DNA from: Sva-07 sp963710625
GTDB taxonomy: Bacteria > Actinomycetota > Acidimicrobiia > Acidimicrobiales > Ilumatobacteraceae
DNA: 64,000 bases
Direction of reading: 5' to 3'
NCBI GenBank assembly: GCA_963710625.1
Contig: CAVQBG010000003.1
Span: 117,546 to 181,545, forward strand
Translations under genes and position numbers: made by a program
Shown here: positions 9,942-18,560 of the stretch, one piece after another
How positions within the stretch are numbered: the first letter of the stretch is position 1
Layout: each line of letters begins with the position of its first letter
Notes under the pieces: model-generated
Database searches by the model: none
What the model was told of the DNA's origin: nothing
Seen by the model: the letters and a program-made list of their open reading frames with translations, nothing else

Positions 9942-11039
9942 GTGATTCCCGTCCGAGATGACCTGCGCGCCCTGGACGGGTACCACTCCGCCCAGGTCGA
10001 CGTGCGGGTCCGCTTGAACACCAACGAGTCGCCGGAGCCACCCCCGGGCGCGTTCCGCGATGCCGTCGCGGCCGAGGTGTCACGGATCGACTGGCACCGG
10101 TATCCGGACCGTGCGGCCACCGAGCTGCGCGCCGCGATCGCCGAATTGCACGCCGTCGATCCGGCCCAGGTGTTCGTCGCCAACGGCTCCAACGAGGTGC
10201 TCCAGACCGTCCTGCTCGCCTACGCCGGCCCGGGTCGCACTGTCGCCACGTTCGAACCCACGTACCAGATGCACGCCCAGATCGCTCGCGTCACCGGCGC
10301 GACCGTCGTCGAAGGCGAGCGGGCGGCCGACTTCACCCTCGATCCCGCCGAGGTCGAGCGCGTGATCACCGAGTGCTCCCCGCACGTGGTGTTCCTGACC
10401 TCGCCCAACAACCCGACCGGGCTGGTCGAGCCGGCCGAGCGGGTCGTCCAGTTGCTCGACCTGGCGCCCGGCCTCGTCGTGGTCGACGAGGCGTACGCAC
10501 AGTTCGCCGACTGGTCGGCACTCGACCTCGTCGCCGAGGACCGTCCGCTGGTGGTCACCCGCACGTTCTCCAAGACGTGGTCGATGGCGGGTGCGCGCCT
10601 CGGGTACCTGATCGGGCCGACGTGGTTGGTCGCCGAGCTCGACAAGGTGGTGCTGCCGTACCACCTCGACGCGGTGAAGCAGATCGCGGGCCGCTTGGCA
10701 CTGCGGTTCTCCGACGACATGAACGACCGCGTCGAGCACATCGTTGCCGAGCGCGAGCGCATCGTCGCTGCGCTGGCCGACCTGCCGGTCGACGTGTTCC
10801 CGAGCGGCGCCAACTTCGTGCTGTTCCGGGTCCGGCCCGGTGGGCTCGGCGGCCGGGCGGTGTGGCAGGGGCTCGTCGATCGCAGCGTCCTGATCCGCGA
10901 CTGCTCGAGTTGGCCGCGCCTCGACGACTGTCTGCGCGTCACCATCGGAACCCCCGAGGAGAACGACGCATTCCTGGAGGCGCTGTCCGGCGTGCTCGCC
11001 CTCCAAGCCGCCCCCACGCCCGATGGAGCCATGACATGA
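9942..11039 (+). CDS. hisC: Histidinol-phosphate aminotransferase
   Basis: A 365-residue class I/II PLP aminotransferase that converts imidazole-acetol phosphate to histidinol phosphate. Seen are the N-terminal VRLNTNESPEPPPG, the TSPNNPTG motif, VVVDEAYAQF, and the PLP lysine motif TRTFSKTWSMAGARLGY. The C-terminal LRVTIGTPEENDAFL is typical of HisC. A GTG at 9942 gives the normal length. The final ATGACATGA overlaps the hisB start, so the genes are translationally coupled. First gene of the hisCBHAF operon. Confidence 0.95.
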   Translation: MIPVRDDLRALDGYHSAQVDVRVRLNTNESPEPPPGAFRDAVAAEVSRIDWHRYPDRAATELRAAIAELHAVDPAQVFVANGSNEVLQTVLLAYAGPGRTVATFEPTYQMHAQIARVTGATVVEGERAADFTLDPAEVERVITECSPHVVFLTSPNNPTGLVEPAERVVQLLDLAPGLVVVDEAYAQFADWSALDLVAEDRPLVVTRTFSKTWSMAGARLGYLIGPTWLVAELDKVVLPYHLDAVKQIAGRLALRFSDDMNDRVEHIVAERERIVAALADLPVDVFPSGANFVLFRVRPGGLGGRAVWQGLVDRSVLIRDCSSWPRLDDCLRVTIGTPEENDAFLEALSGVLALQAAPTPDGAMT

Positions 11040-11629
11040 CCCGCACTGCCGAGTGCCGCCGCGCCACGAAGGAGACCTCGATCGAGGTCGTCATCGACCT
11101 CGACGGCACCGGATCGACCGACATCTCGACCGGCATCCCGTTCTACGACCACATGCTCGACCAGCTCGGCCGCCACGGGGGCTTCGACTTGCGCGTGCAC
11201 GCCGTCGGCGACCTCCACATCGACACGCATCACACCGTCGAGGACGTGGCGATCGCCGTCGGCGAGGCCTTCGCCGAGGCGCTCGGCGACAAGGCCGGGG
11301 TCCGCCGGTTCGCGAGCGGTCGCTACCCGCTCGACGAGGCGCTGGTCGACGTGGCGCTCGATCTGTCGGGTCGTCCGTGGGTCGAGTGGCACGTGCCGAT
11401 GCCCGAGAGCCTTCCCCTCGGTGACCCGGCGTTCGATCCGCAGTTGGCGGAGCATGCGGTGGCGTCGTTCGCCACCGCGGCGAACATCACCCTGCACGTC
11501 GAGCTCGTCCGCGGCCGCAACGTGCACCACATCATCGAAGCGACGTTCAAGGGGCTCGCCCGCACTTTGCGTGATGCCGTTCGCGTCGATGACGCCGGTG
11601 GGGTGCCGTCGACGAAGGGCGTGTTGTGA
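11036..11629 (+). CDS. hisB: Imidazoleglycerol-phosphate dehydratase
   Basis: A 197-residue stand-alone dehydratase without the phosphatase domain found in enterobacteria. It removes water from IGP to form imidazole-acetol phosphate. The metal-binding histidine motifs are present: FYDHMLDQLGRHGGFDL, DTHHTVEDVAIAVGEA and NVHHIIEATFKGLARTLR. The start overlaps hisC by four bases (ATGA), and hisH follows after ten bases. Confidence 0.96.
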   Translation: MTRTAECRRATKETSIEVVIDLDGTGSTDISTGIPFYDHMLDQLGRHGGFDLRVHAVGDLHIDTHHTVEDVAIAVGEAFAEALGDKAGVRRFASGRYPLDEALVDVALDLSGRPWVEWHVPMPESLPLGDPAFDPQLAEHAVASFATAANITLHVELVRGRNVHHIIEATFKGLARTLRDAVRVDDAGGVPSTKGVL

Positions 11630-11639
11630 GGGGTGTCCG

Positions 11640-12269
11640 GTGAGCCGACCGCTGATCGCGGTGCTCGACTACGGCATCGGCAACCTCCACTCGGCCCAGA
11701 AGGCGCTGGAGCACGAGGGAGCCGACGCGCGCCTGACGGCGGATCCGGCGTTGATCGCCGAGGCCGATGGCGTCGTGCTGCCCGGCGTCGGTGCGTTCGG
11801 GGCGTGCATGGACGCACTCCGCTGGGCGGGCCTCGACGGGCCGGCACGAGCTGCGGCGGGTTCCGGGCGACCGTTCCTCGGCATCTGTGTGGGGATGCAG
11901 ATGCTGTTCACCCAGTCCGAGGAGAACCCGGACGCAGCCGGGCTCGATCTGATCCCGGGCACGGTGACCTGGATACCGGCGGGCCCGAAGATCCCGCAGA
12001 TGCAGTGGAACCGACTCGATCTGATCAGCGGCGGCGACCCGATGCTCGCCGGGCTCGGTGACGACGCGTACGTCTACTTCGTGCACTCGCTGCACGGTGT
12101 GCCCGACGACCCGGCGGTGGTGGCGGCCACGGTCGAGTACGGCACCACCATCAACGCGGCGTTCCGGCGCGACAACGTGTTCGCCGTCCAGTTCCACCCG
12201 GAGAAGTCCAGTCGGCCGGGCCTTCGCCTGCTGCGCAACTTCGTCGAGGTGTGCGGAGCGCGAGCGTGA
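11640..12269 (+). CDS. hisH: Imidazole glycerol phosphate synthase, glutaminase subunit
   Basis: A 209-residue class I glutamine amidotransferase that feeds ammonia to HisF. The nucleophile elbow is GICVGMQMLF, and the His-Glu of the triad appear in AVQFHPEKS. The N-terminus IAVLDYGIGNLHSAQKAL is diagnostic. It starts with GTG at 11640 and its last bases overlap the hisA start. Confidence 0.96.
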   Translation: MSRPLIAVLDYGIGNLHSAQKALEHEGADARLTADPALIAEADGVVLPGVGAFGACMDALRWAGLDGPARAAAGSGRPFLGICVGMQMLFTQSEENPDAAGLDLIPGTVTWIPAGPKIPQMQWNRLDLISGGDPMLAGLGDDAYVYFVHSLHGVPDDPAVVAATVEYGTTINAAFRRDNVFAVQFHPEKSSRPGLRLLRNFVEVCGARA

Positions 12270-13015
12270 TCGACCTCTATCCGGCGATCGATCTGCTCGG
12301 CGGACGCGTCGTGCGGCTGCGCCAGGGCGACTATGCCGACGAGACGGTGTACGGCGACGATCCGGTGCGTGTGGCTCGCGAGTTCGCAGCTGCCGGTGCG
12401 CCCTGGATCCATGTGGTCGATCTCGATGCCGCTCGCTCCGGCGACCCCGTCAACCGGCCCGTCGTGGCCGCGATCGCTGCTGCGGTCGCCGGGGCCGCCC
12501 ACGTGCAGACCGGCGGTGGCGTGCGATCGGTCGACGACGCGCGCGAGCTCTTCGACGCGGGTGTCGCCCGCGTCGTCATGGGTTCGGCCGCCGTGCGCGA
12601 GCCGTCGCTCGTGGCCGCGGCATCCGAGATCGTCCCGGTCGCGGTCGGCCTCGATCACCGCGACGGCGAAATCGCGGTGCACGGGTGGACCGAGGGGAGC
12701 GGGCTGCTGCTCGATCAGGCGTTCGGGAGGTTCCCGACGGCTGAGGTGTTCGTGATCACCGACATCGGGCGTGACGGGATGCTCGTCGGGCCCGACGTCG
12801 ACGGGCTCACCGAAGCGGCCGAGCTCGCCGGGGCGCCGGTGATCGCCAGCGGGGGAGTGTCGAGCCTGGCCGACGTGGTCGCGCTGTCGGCGATCCCGAA
12901 CCTGGGCGGGATCATCACCGGCAAAGCCGTGTACGAGGCGCGCTTCACGGTCGTCGAGGCGCTCGAGGCGCTTGCCGCCGCCGGCTCGGCGTCGCAACGG
13001 GACTCGACGTCATGA
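12266..13015 (+). CDS. hisA: Phosphoribosyl-formimino-AICAR ribotide isomerase
   Basis: A 249-residue (beta/alpha)8 barrel protein catalysing the ProFAR Amadori isomerisation. The two half-barrel phosphate sites are visible: HVQTGGGVRS with VVMGSAA, and VIASGGVSSLADV with IITGKAVYEARF. The catalytic Asp lies in YPAIDLLGGRVVRL and the second acid in VITDIGRDGM. The GTG at 12266 overlaps the hisH stop (GTGA) and is preferred to a GTG at 12251. In many actinobacteria this gene doubles as PriA for tryptophan synthesis. No trpF is seen in the window, so that double role is possible but not shown. Confidence 0.94.
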   Translation: MIDLYPAIDLLGGRVVRLRQGDYADETVYGDDPVRVAREFAAAGAPWIHVVDLDAARSGDPVNRPVVAAIAAAVAGAAHVQTGGGVRSVDDARELFDAGVARVVMGSAAVREPSLVAAASEIVPVAVGLDHRDGEIAVHGWTEGSGLLLDQAFGRFPTAEVFVITDIGRDGMLVGPDVDGLTEAAELAGAPVIASGGVSSLADVVALSAIPNLGGIITGKAVYEARFTVVEALEALAAAGSASQRDSTS

Positions 13016-13797
13016 GGGTTGCTCGCGTGATCCCGTGCCTCGACGTCGACGCCGGGCGCGTCGTGAAGGGAACCAACTTCGTCGATCTCGTCGACGCCGG
13101 CGACCCGGTGGAGCTCGCCGCCCGCTACGACCTCGAGGGTGCTGACGAGTTGGTGTTCCTCGACATCACCGCGTCGAGCGACAACCGGGAGACCACCGTC
13201 GAGATGGTGCGACGGGTGGCCGACGAGGTCTACATCCCGTTCACCGTCGGCGGTGGGATCCGCACCCTGGAGGATGCCCGGCGGATGCTGCGTGCCGGTG
13301 CCGACAAGGTCAGCGTCAACACGGCCGCGGTCGAGCGGCCCGAGCTGATCACCGAGATCGCCTCCGAGTTCGGCGTGCAGTGCGTCGTGTGCGCGATCGA
13401 CGCGAAGCGCCGAGTCGACGACACGTCGGGCTGGGACGTCGCCAGGGGTTGGGAGGTGTACCTCCACGGAGGTCGTACGCCGACGGGGATCGATGCGGTC
13501 GACTGGGCGCAGGAGGCCGGGCGGCGTGGGGCGGGCGAGATCCTGCTGACGTCGATGGATCGCGACGGCACCCGGCAGGGCTTCGATCTCGAGTTGATCG
13601 AGGCGATCGTCGATGCGGTGACGGTGCCCGTGATCGCCAGCGGCGGCGTCGGCACGATCGGCCACTTGGTCGACGGCGTGGCGATCGGGCGCGCCGACGC
13701 CGTGCTCGCGGCGTCGATCTTCCACTTCCGCGAGCACACCGTCGCCGAGGCGAAGGCCGAGATGGCCGCCGCCGGCATCACCGTCCGCCCCACCTGA
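13012..13797 (+). CDS. hisF: Imidazole glycerol phosphate synthase, cyclase subunit
   Basis: A 261-residue barrel enzyme that forms IGP and AICAR with ammonia from HisH. VARVIPCLDVDAGRVVKG contains the catalytic Asp, and the second acid is in LLTSMDRDGTRQG. Phosphate-binding FTVGGGIRT and VIASGGVGTIGHL are present. It overlaps hisA by four bases (ATGA). It ends in a palindromic element directly after the stop codon and is the last gene of the main his operon. Confidence 0.96.
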   Translation: MRVARVIPCLDVDAGRVVKGTNFVDLVDAGDPVELAARYDLEGADELVFLDITASSDNRETTVEMVRRVADEVYIPFTVGGGIRTLEDARRMLRAGADKVSVNTAAVERPELITEIASEFGVQCVVCAIDAKRRVDDTSGWDVARGWEVYLHGGRTPTGIDAVDWAQEAGRRGAGEILLTSMDRDGTRQGFDLELIEAIVDAVTVPVIASGGVGTIGHLVDGVAIGRADAVLAASIFHFREHTVAEAKAEMAAAGITVRPT

Positions 13798-13834
13798 TCG
13801 CAACGGGGGGGAGGGGCTGACCCCTGCTGCAATC
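13796..13834 (+). repeat. Intergenic palindrome 2, degenerate
   Basis: The sequence begins within the hisF stop codon. The right arm is TGACCCCTGCTGCAATC, the same arm as in palindrome 3. The left arm has decayed to a GGGGGGGAGGGG run, so pairing is imperfect. It belongs to the GATTGCAGC subtype of the five-copy family and flanks the enoyl-CoA hydratase gene together with palindrome 3. Confidence 0.6.
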
Positions 13835-13859
13835 GCCGTGGTCGCGTAGGTTCTGCCTC

Positions 13860-14573
13860 ATGAGTTCTCCGCATGTCACCACCGAGCGGCGCGATGGCGT
13901 CCTGATCGTCCACCTCGACGACGGCAAGGCCAATGCGTTGTCGTTCGACGTGATCGCCGCGCTGCAGGACGCGATCGACGAGGCCGAAGCAGACGATGGC
14001 GTCGGAGCGCTGGTGATCCACGGCCGTCCGGGTCGGTTCTCGGCCGGGTTCGACCTCGGTGTGATGTTCGGCGACGACATGGCGGCGATCATCGGTCTGG
14101 TCGCCGACGGCGGAGCGCTGGTCCACCGGTTGTACGGGTCGTCGGTGCCGGTGGTCGCGGCCTGTACCGGCCATGCGCTCGCGGCGGGGGCGCTCGTGCT
14201 GCTCGGTTGCGACGTGCGCGTGGGTGCCGACATCGACGCGAAGGTCGGCCTCAACGAGGTGGCGATCAAGATGGTGCTCCCCGACTGGGCGTTCACGATC
14301 GCCGAGGACCGCCTGAGCAAGCGCCACACCCAGCGGGCGTTGGCGACCGCACGCATCACCACCCCGGGTGGTGCTGTCGACGTCGGCTACGTCGACGAGG
14401 TCGTCCCCGCCGACGACGTACTCGAACGGGCCGTTGCCGTCGCCGCCGAGCTCGCCTCGACACTCGACCCGTCCGCGTACCAGCGCACGGTCCGCAAGCT
14501 CCGCGGCCCGGTCCTCGATCGGATGGCGGCCCAGATCGCCGCCGACCGGGCCGCCGGCACCAGCCCGGTGTGA
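13860..14573 (+). CDS. Enoyl-CoA hydratase/isomerase (crotonase) family protein
   Basis: A 237-residue crotonase-fold protein (VLIVHLDDGKANALSFDVIAAL, oxyanion loop FSAGFDLGVMF, then HALAAGALVLLGCDVRVG). It is shorter than typical fatty-acid hydratases (about 260). The usual glutamate pair is not obvious at the expected GxGxE position, so a different crotonase reaction is possible. ATG 13860 is used. The gene is bracketed by palindromes 2 and 3 and interrupts the his gene series. Confidence 0.85.
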   Translation: MSSPHVTTERRDGVLIVHLDDGKANALSFDVIAALQDAIDEAEADDGVGALVIHGRPGRFSAGFDLGVMFGDDMAAIIGLVADGGALVHRLYGSSVPVVAACTGHALAAGALVLLGCDVRVGADIDAKVGLNEVAIKMVLPDWAFTIAEDRLSKRHTQRALATARITTPGGAVDVGYVDEVVPADDVLERAVAVAAELASTLDPSAYQRTVRKLRGPVLDRMAAQIAADRAAGTSPV

Positions 14574-14576
14574 ACC

Positions 14577-14609
14577 GATTGCAGCAGGGGTCAGACCGCT
14601 GCTGCAATC
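14577..14609 (+). repeat. Intergenic palindrome 3, GATTGCAGC subtype
   Basis: 16-bp arms (GATTGCAGCAGGGGTC and its complement) with one central A and one mismatch. It lies four bases after the stop codon of the crotonase gene. There is no T run; the next gene starts 18 bases after it. Confidence 0.8.
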
Positions 14610-14627
14610 CTGGATAGGGTCGGCCGT

Positions 14628-15620
14628 ATGGCCACCCCCAACGTGAATCCCAAGATGGAATACCGCCGCCTCGGCAACACCGGGCTCGAGGTCAGCGTGT
14701 TGTCCTTCGGCAGCTGGGTCACCTTCGACACCCAGCTCGACAACAACCTGGCGCTGGAGTGCATGGCCGCCGCCGGGGAGGCGGGGTGCAACTTCTTCGA
14801 CAACGCCGAGGCGTACGCAGGCGGCAAGAGCGAGGAGATCATGGGGGCAGCGCTCCGCGAGCTCGACTGGCCACGCTGGTCGTACGTGGTGACCACGAAG
14901 GTCTTCTGGGGGCTGCACAAGAACACCCCGAACATGAACAACACGCTCAATCGCAAGTACCTGATGCACGCGATCGACGGTTCGCTCGAGCGGTTCGGAC
15001 TCGACTTCGTCGACGTCCTCTACTGCCACCGCTCCGACCCGGACACCCCGATCGAGGAGACGGTGTGGGCGATGAGCGACATCATCACCGCGGGCAAGGC
15101 GCTCTACTGGGGAACCAGCGAATGGTCGGCCGACGAGATCCGTGCGGCGATCGACATCGCCGAACGTCACCACCTGCACAAGCCGGTCACCGAGCAGAGC
15201 CAGTACAACCTGCTCGAGCGCAAGAAGGTCGAGCGTGAGTACGCCCGGATCAACACCGAGTTCAACTACGGCAACACGATCTGGAGTCCGCTCGCGTCGG
15301 GGCTGCTCACCGGCAAGTACAAGGACGGCATCCCGGAGGATTCACGGGCGGCGCTGTCGGGCTACGAGTGGCTCGCCGGCCGCCTCACCGACGCCGAAGC
15401 GATCGCCCGCGTCGAGAAGCTCCGCCCGATCGCCGATCGCCTCGGGTGCACGATGGCGCAGCTCGCGCTCGCCTGGTGCACGAAGAACCCGCACGTGTCG
15501 ACGGTGATCACCGGTGCGTCCAAGGTCAGCCAGGTCGAGCAGAACTTCGAGACCGTCGACGTGATCCCCCTCCTCACCGACGAGGTGAAGGAGGAGATGG
15601 AAGCCGCCGTCAAGGCCTGA
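14628..15620 (+). CDS. Aldo/keto reductase (Kv-beta-like)
   Basis: A 330-residue NADP-dependent oxidoreductase. Recognised are YRRLGNTGLEVSVLSFGSW, NFFDNAEAYAGGKSEEIMG with catalytic Asp and Tyr, VTTKVFWG with the lysine, and YCHRSDPDTPIEETVWAM with the histidine. The C-terminal VITGASKVSQVEQNFETV is the cofactor loop of the potassium-channel beta-subunit/YghZ clade. These reduce aldehydes such as methylglyoxal. It overlaps the convergent hydrolase gene by 11 bases. Confidence 0.93.
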   Translation: MATPNVNPKMEYRRLGNTGLEVSVLSFGSWVTFDTQLDNNLALECMAAAGEAGCNFFDNAEAYAGGKSEEIMGAALRELDWPRWSYVVTTKVFWGLHKNTPNMNNTLNRKYLMHAIDGSLERFGLDFVDVLYCHRSDPDTPIEETVWAMSDIITAGKALYWGTSEWSADEIRAAIDIAERHHLHKPVTEQSQYNLLERKKVEREYARINTEFNYGNTIWSPLASGLLTGKYKDGIPEDSRAALSGYEWLAGRLTDAEAIARVEKLRPIADRLGCTMAQLALAWCTKNPHVSTVITGASKVSQVEQNFETVDVIPLLTDEVKEEMEAAVKA

Positions 15621-16218
15621 TCCACGACACCACACGGTCGGCGACGCGCTGGCCCTGACCGACGAGTGAGTGGTCGGCGCTCTCGACCGTGTGATGCTCG
15701 GCGATCGGCCCCCAGCCCGCGACAATCGGGGTCGAGACCGATGGCGGGCTGAACTGGTCGTGCGCGGGCGTCAGCACGAGCGTGCGGACGAGCGGGCCGT
15801 CGACGTCGGGCGCCATCGCGAGCGGCGGCGCCACCAGCCCGAGCGCGCTGACGCGGTGGTCATCGAGGCCGAGCGCGATCAGAGCGCCGAACGAGTATCC
15901 GAGCGCAACGAGTGGGACCCCCGGAACCTCGGCGGCGAGCGCGTCGAGCGCAGCGATCGCATCGAGTCGCTCGCCCGGCCCTCCGGAGAACTCCGCTCGG
16001 AAGTCGAAGCGGAGCGCGGCGACACCGGCGTCGGGGAGGGCGTCGAACAACGCCGTCACCACGTTGTTGAAGCGGTTGCCGCCGTACTGCGGGTGGGGGT
16101 GGCACACGATGGCGGCCGAGGACGGGGCGTCGGGCACGGCGATGTCGCCGACGAGTTCGACGCCGTCCGACGCGTCGAAGTGCACCGTGCGGCGGGTGAT
16201 GGGAAGGGAATCGCTCAC
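15610..16218 (-). CDS. Alpha/beta hydrolase (dienelactone-hydrolase-like)
   Basis: A 202-residue hydrolase. IVCHPHPQYGGNRFNNVV is the oxyanion-region motif of the small hydrolase group related to YqiA/dienelactone hydrolases. The nucleophile elbow is ALGYSFGALIALG (GYSFG), and the C-terminal histidine is in SADHSLVGQG. I start at a GTG (16218-16216), leaving 25 bases to the divergent groES-like gene. Substrate unknown. Confidence 0.8.
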   Translation of the reverse strand: MSDSLPITRRTVHFDASDGVELVGDIAVPDAPSSAAIVCHPHPQYGGNRFNNVVTALFDALPDAGVAALRFDFRAEFSGGPGERLDAIAALDALAAEVPGVPLVALGYSFGALIALGLDDHRVSALGLVAPPLAMAPDVDGPLVRTLVLTPAHDQFSPPSVSTPIVAGWGPIAEHHTVESADHSLVGQGQRVADRVVSWIRP

Positions 16219-16243
16219 GGTCGCCGACGGTACCCTTCCTCCG

Positions 16244-16570
16244 ATGGCCGTGGCCGACGACAAGCTCCCCATCAAGATGCTCAACGACCGCGTGCTCGTG
16301 CGCATCTCCGACAAGGCGGGCGAGCGCAAGTCGTCCGGCGGCATCGTGATCCCCGCGACCGCGCAGGTCTCGAAGCGGCTGATCTGGGCGACGGTCGTGG
16401 CCCAGGGCCAGAACGTGCGCTCCTGCGAGGTCGGCGACAAGGTGCTCTTCAGCCCGGAGGACCGCTACGAGGTCGAGGTTCAGGGCGAGGACTACGTCAT
16501 GCTCCGCGAGCGCGAACTCCATGCGGTCGCCGCGGAGCGGATCGAGGCCTCGACCGGGCTGTACCTGTAG
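16244..16570 (+). CDS. GroES-family co-chaperonin
   Basis: A 108-residue chaperonin-10 fold protein (IKMLNDRVLVRISDKAGERKSSGGIVIP, then VGDKVLFSPEDRYEVEVQGEDYVMLRERELHAV). The mobile loop (KSSGGIVIP) is intact. It is not next to groEL and is slightly longer than classical GroES (95-100), with a C-terminal extension. It may therefore be a second, specialised GroES, so I leave the symbol empty. Confidence 0.9.
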   Translation: MAVADDKLPIKMLNDRVLVRISDKAGERKSSGGIVIPATAQVSKRLIWATVVAQGQNVRSCEVGDKVLFSPEDRYEVEVQGEDYVMLRERELHAVAAERIEASTGLYL

Positions 16571-16618
16571 GGCGCTCCGACTCCGACCACGGTGCTGCGT
16601 CGCCGTTACGGTGGCCCG

Positions 16619-16900
16619 ATGATCAAAGTCAGTGTGATGTACCCGAAGTCCGACGACGCCACGTTCGACATCGAGTACTACAAGACCCAGCACATGGAGA
16701 TCGTCGACCGGACGATGAAGCCCACGAAGTGGGAGGTCGACTCCGGCATGGACGGCCCGTACATCGCGATCGGTCACCTGTACTTCGATTCGCCCGAGGC
16801 CCTGGCAGCGGGCATGGGGGAGGCCGGCGAGGCGATGGCCGACATCGCGAACTTCACGAACACCGAGTCGGCGATCCAGGTCTCCGAAGTCGTCGCCTGA
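16619..16900 (+). CDS. EthD family protein
   Basis: A 93-residue dimeric ferredoxin-like fold protein (MIKVSVMYPKSDDATFDIEYYKTQHMEIV, ending NFTNTESAIQVSEVVA). The YxxxHM-type motif and length fit the EthD family, first noted in ether-degradation clusters and now known as small oxygenase/decarboxylase-like proteins. No ethABC genes are near, so the role is open. Confidence 0.85.
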   Translation: MIKVSVMYPKSDDATFDIEYYKTQHMEIVDRTMKPTKWEVDSGMDGPYIAIGHLYFDSPEALAAGMGEAGEAMADIANFTNTESAIQVSEVVA

Positions 16901-16929
16901 CAGGGTTCGGCGCCGGGCGGACCGACGGC

Positions 16930-18099
16930 TCAGCCCAGCTCGTAGGCGCCGCGCACCGTCACGGTGGCGTTGATGCGATCGCGTGAGCCGGTCGGGCCGT
17001 CGAGCCCGAGCCAACCGACCAGTGCATCCTGGTGTGTCGGGCGCAGGCGTGCGCATCCCTTGCTCTGGGGGCTGGTGGGCACGTTGTTCGCCCCGTGAAT
17101 GGCTTGGCCGCGGTCGAAGTACAGCGGCTTGTACATGTTGCCGTTCAGCGGGTTGTCGATGTCGACGGGGTACGTGCTCGAGTTGTGCCAGCCGCCGTTG
17201 TTCAGCGCCGGGTTGAACCTGAACGCCCGGGTCCGTTCCTGGAGGCGGGTCTCGTAGCCGGCCTCGCCTGTCGACGTCGGGAACACGTGCACGAGGCGGT
17301 CGAACCCCTCCCCGGTCAGCATCACCTGGCAGGTGCGGTCGATGAAGATCCACCGGCCGTCCGTGGCGACGTTCGGCGGGATCGGAAGTGTGGCGGTGGC
17401 GAGCAGGAACTGCTCCTCGACGCTGCCGGGCTCCATGTCGGAGCGGTTCACCGGCAGCCCGAGGGCGAGTCGGGCCGCACACAGCCCTCGACGGGTGACC
17501 GGCCCGGACTCACCGTCGACCGGCATCTCGGGGAAGCCGTAGGGGGTCAGCAACTCGTTGAGCTTCGCCTGCTGGTCGGCGACCGCGAGGAAGGTCTCCG
17601 CCGCCACGACCGCGGCGTTGCGCTCGAGGCGCTGCTCGCCCGTGATGTCGTCGAGGCCGTTGTCGATGCACACGTCGAGGAGTTGGTCGGGCACGACCAG
17701 GTCGTCGGCGAGTGCGTTCTCGGCCTGGATGGCCGCGATCGTGACGATCTCGTCGGCCCGATCCGTGGCGATGCCGCCGAGCGAGTCACCCGGTCGGACC
17801 TGCACCACGCACGCCGGGTCGTACACGGCGAGCGGGGGTTCGGTGGTCGTGGTGGTTGTGCTCGGCTCGGTGGTCGTCGCTTCGGGCGCCGGAGCGATCG
17901 TCGTGGGGGCGTTGGTCGTGGAGGTGATGGTCGTAGAGGTGATGGTCGTAGAGGTGACGGTCGATCCGGGTTCCGACGAGTCGTCCGCCGACGATGCAGC
18001 CTCGTCGCGGGCATCCTGCGGGCCGGTGGCGATCACCTCGGTGCAGGCGCCGACGAACAACGACGCGCCGACGAACGAGGCGATCCGCAGAACCCGCAC
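16930..18099 (-). CDS. L,D-transpeptidase lipoprotein (YkuD domain)
   Basis: A 389-residue lipoprotein. The signal peptide ends with the lipobox FVGAC (Cys at 19). A Thr/Ser/Pro-rich spacer (about 45-90) precedes a LysM-like segment (VVQVRPGDSLGGIATDRADEIVTIAAIQAEN) and a peptidoglycan-binding-like region. The C-terminal YkuD domain ends with the catalytic motif HGANNVPTSPQSKGCARL (Cys about residue 349). It should form or edit 3-3 crosslinks in the cell wall. The spacer is encoded by tandem 15-bp repeats. Confidence 0.9.
   Translation of the reverse strand: MRVLRIASFVGASLFVGACTEVIATGPQDARDEAASSADDSSEPGSTVTSTTITSTTITSTTNAPTTIAPAPEATTTEPSTTTTTTEPPLAVYDPACVVQVRPGDSLGGIATDRADEIVTIAAIQAENALADDLVVPDQLLDVCIDNGLDDITGEQRLERNAAVVAAETFLAVADQQAKLNELLTPYGFPEMPVDGESGPVTRRGLCAARLALGLPVNRSDMEPGSVEEQFLLATATLPIPPNVATDGRWIFIDRTCQVMLTGEGFDRLVHVFPTSTGEAGYETRLQERTRAFRFNPALNNGGWHNSSTYPVDIDNPLNGNMYKPLYFDRGQAIHGANNVPTSPQSKGCARLRPTHQDALVGWLGLDGPTGSRDRINATVTVRGAYELG
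17915..17959. repeat. Tandem 15-bp coding repeat in the transpeptidase spacer
   Basis: Three consecutive copies of GTCGTAGAGGTGATG (one base changes in copies 1 and 3). They encode the Thr-rich spacer (TSTTI units) on the minus strand. Such in-frame repeats can change number without breaking the gene and so alter spacer length. Confidence 0.85.
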
Positions 18100-18206
18100 G
18101 GCGCAACGGTACCCACCCCGACCGTCGCCGTGCCGTCACGAGCTCGAAGTCGGCGGGGCCTTCGATGTCTGCGGGCGCCGTGGGGTGACGCCCGTAGGCT
18201 GAACCG

Positions 18207-18560
18207 ATGCCCGAAGGGACCACGATCATCCCCACCGACGAGCAGCTCGCCGGTGTGAAGTACGACAGCAACGGACTCGTCGCCGCGATCGCGCAGGACG
18301 TCGACAACAACGACGTGTTGATGCTGGCGTGGATGAACGAGGAGTCGCTGAAGATGACGCTCGCCGAGGGCCGAATGGTCTACTGGTCGCGCAGCCGCCA
18401 GGAGCTGTGGCGCAAGGGCGACACGAGCGGCGACCGTCAGTTCGTGCGCGAGGCGTACTACGACTGCGACGCCGACGCGCTGTTGTTCAAGGTCGAGCAG
18501 GAGGGCGCCGGCGCCTGTCACACCGGAGCTCGTTCCTGCTTCTTCCGGGCGTTCGGCTGA
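18207..18560 (+). CDS. hisI: Phosphoribosyl-AMP cyclohydrolase
   Basis: A 117-residue zinc hydrolase opening the adenine ring of PR-AMP, the third step of histidine synthesis. Motifs: VLMLAWMNEESLKMTL, VYWSRSRQELWRKGDTSG, the metal ligands in DCDADALLFKVEQEG and CHTGARSCFF. It is the monofunctional form without the PRA-PH (HisE) domain. Its TGA overlaps the trpE ATG (TGATG). It is separated by 4.4 kb from the hisCBHAF genes. Confidence 0.96.
   Translation: MPEGTTIIPTDEQLAGVKYDSNGLVAAIAQDVDNNDVLMLAWMNEESLKMTLAEGRMVYWSRSRQELWRKGDTSGDRQFVREAYYDCDADALLFKVEQEGAGACHTGARSCFFRAFG

Noticed and set aside
13230..15179. 649-aa minus-strand frame across hisF, crotonase and aldo/keto reductase
   Set aside because: Crosses three well-supported genes and two palindromes; no family features.
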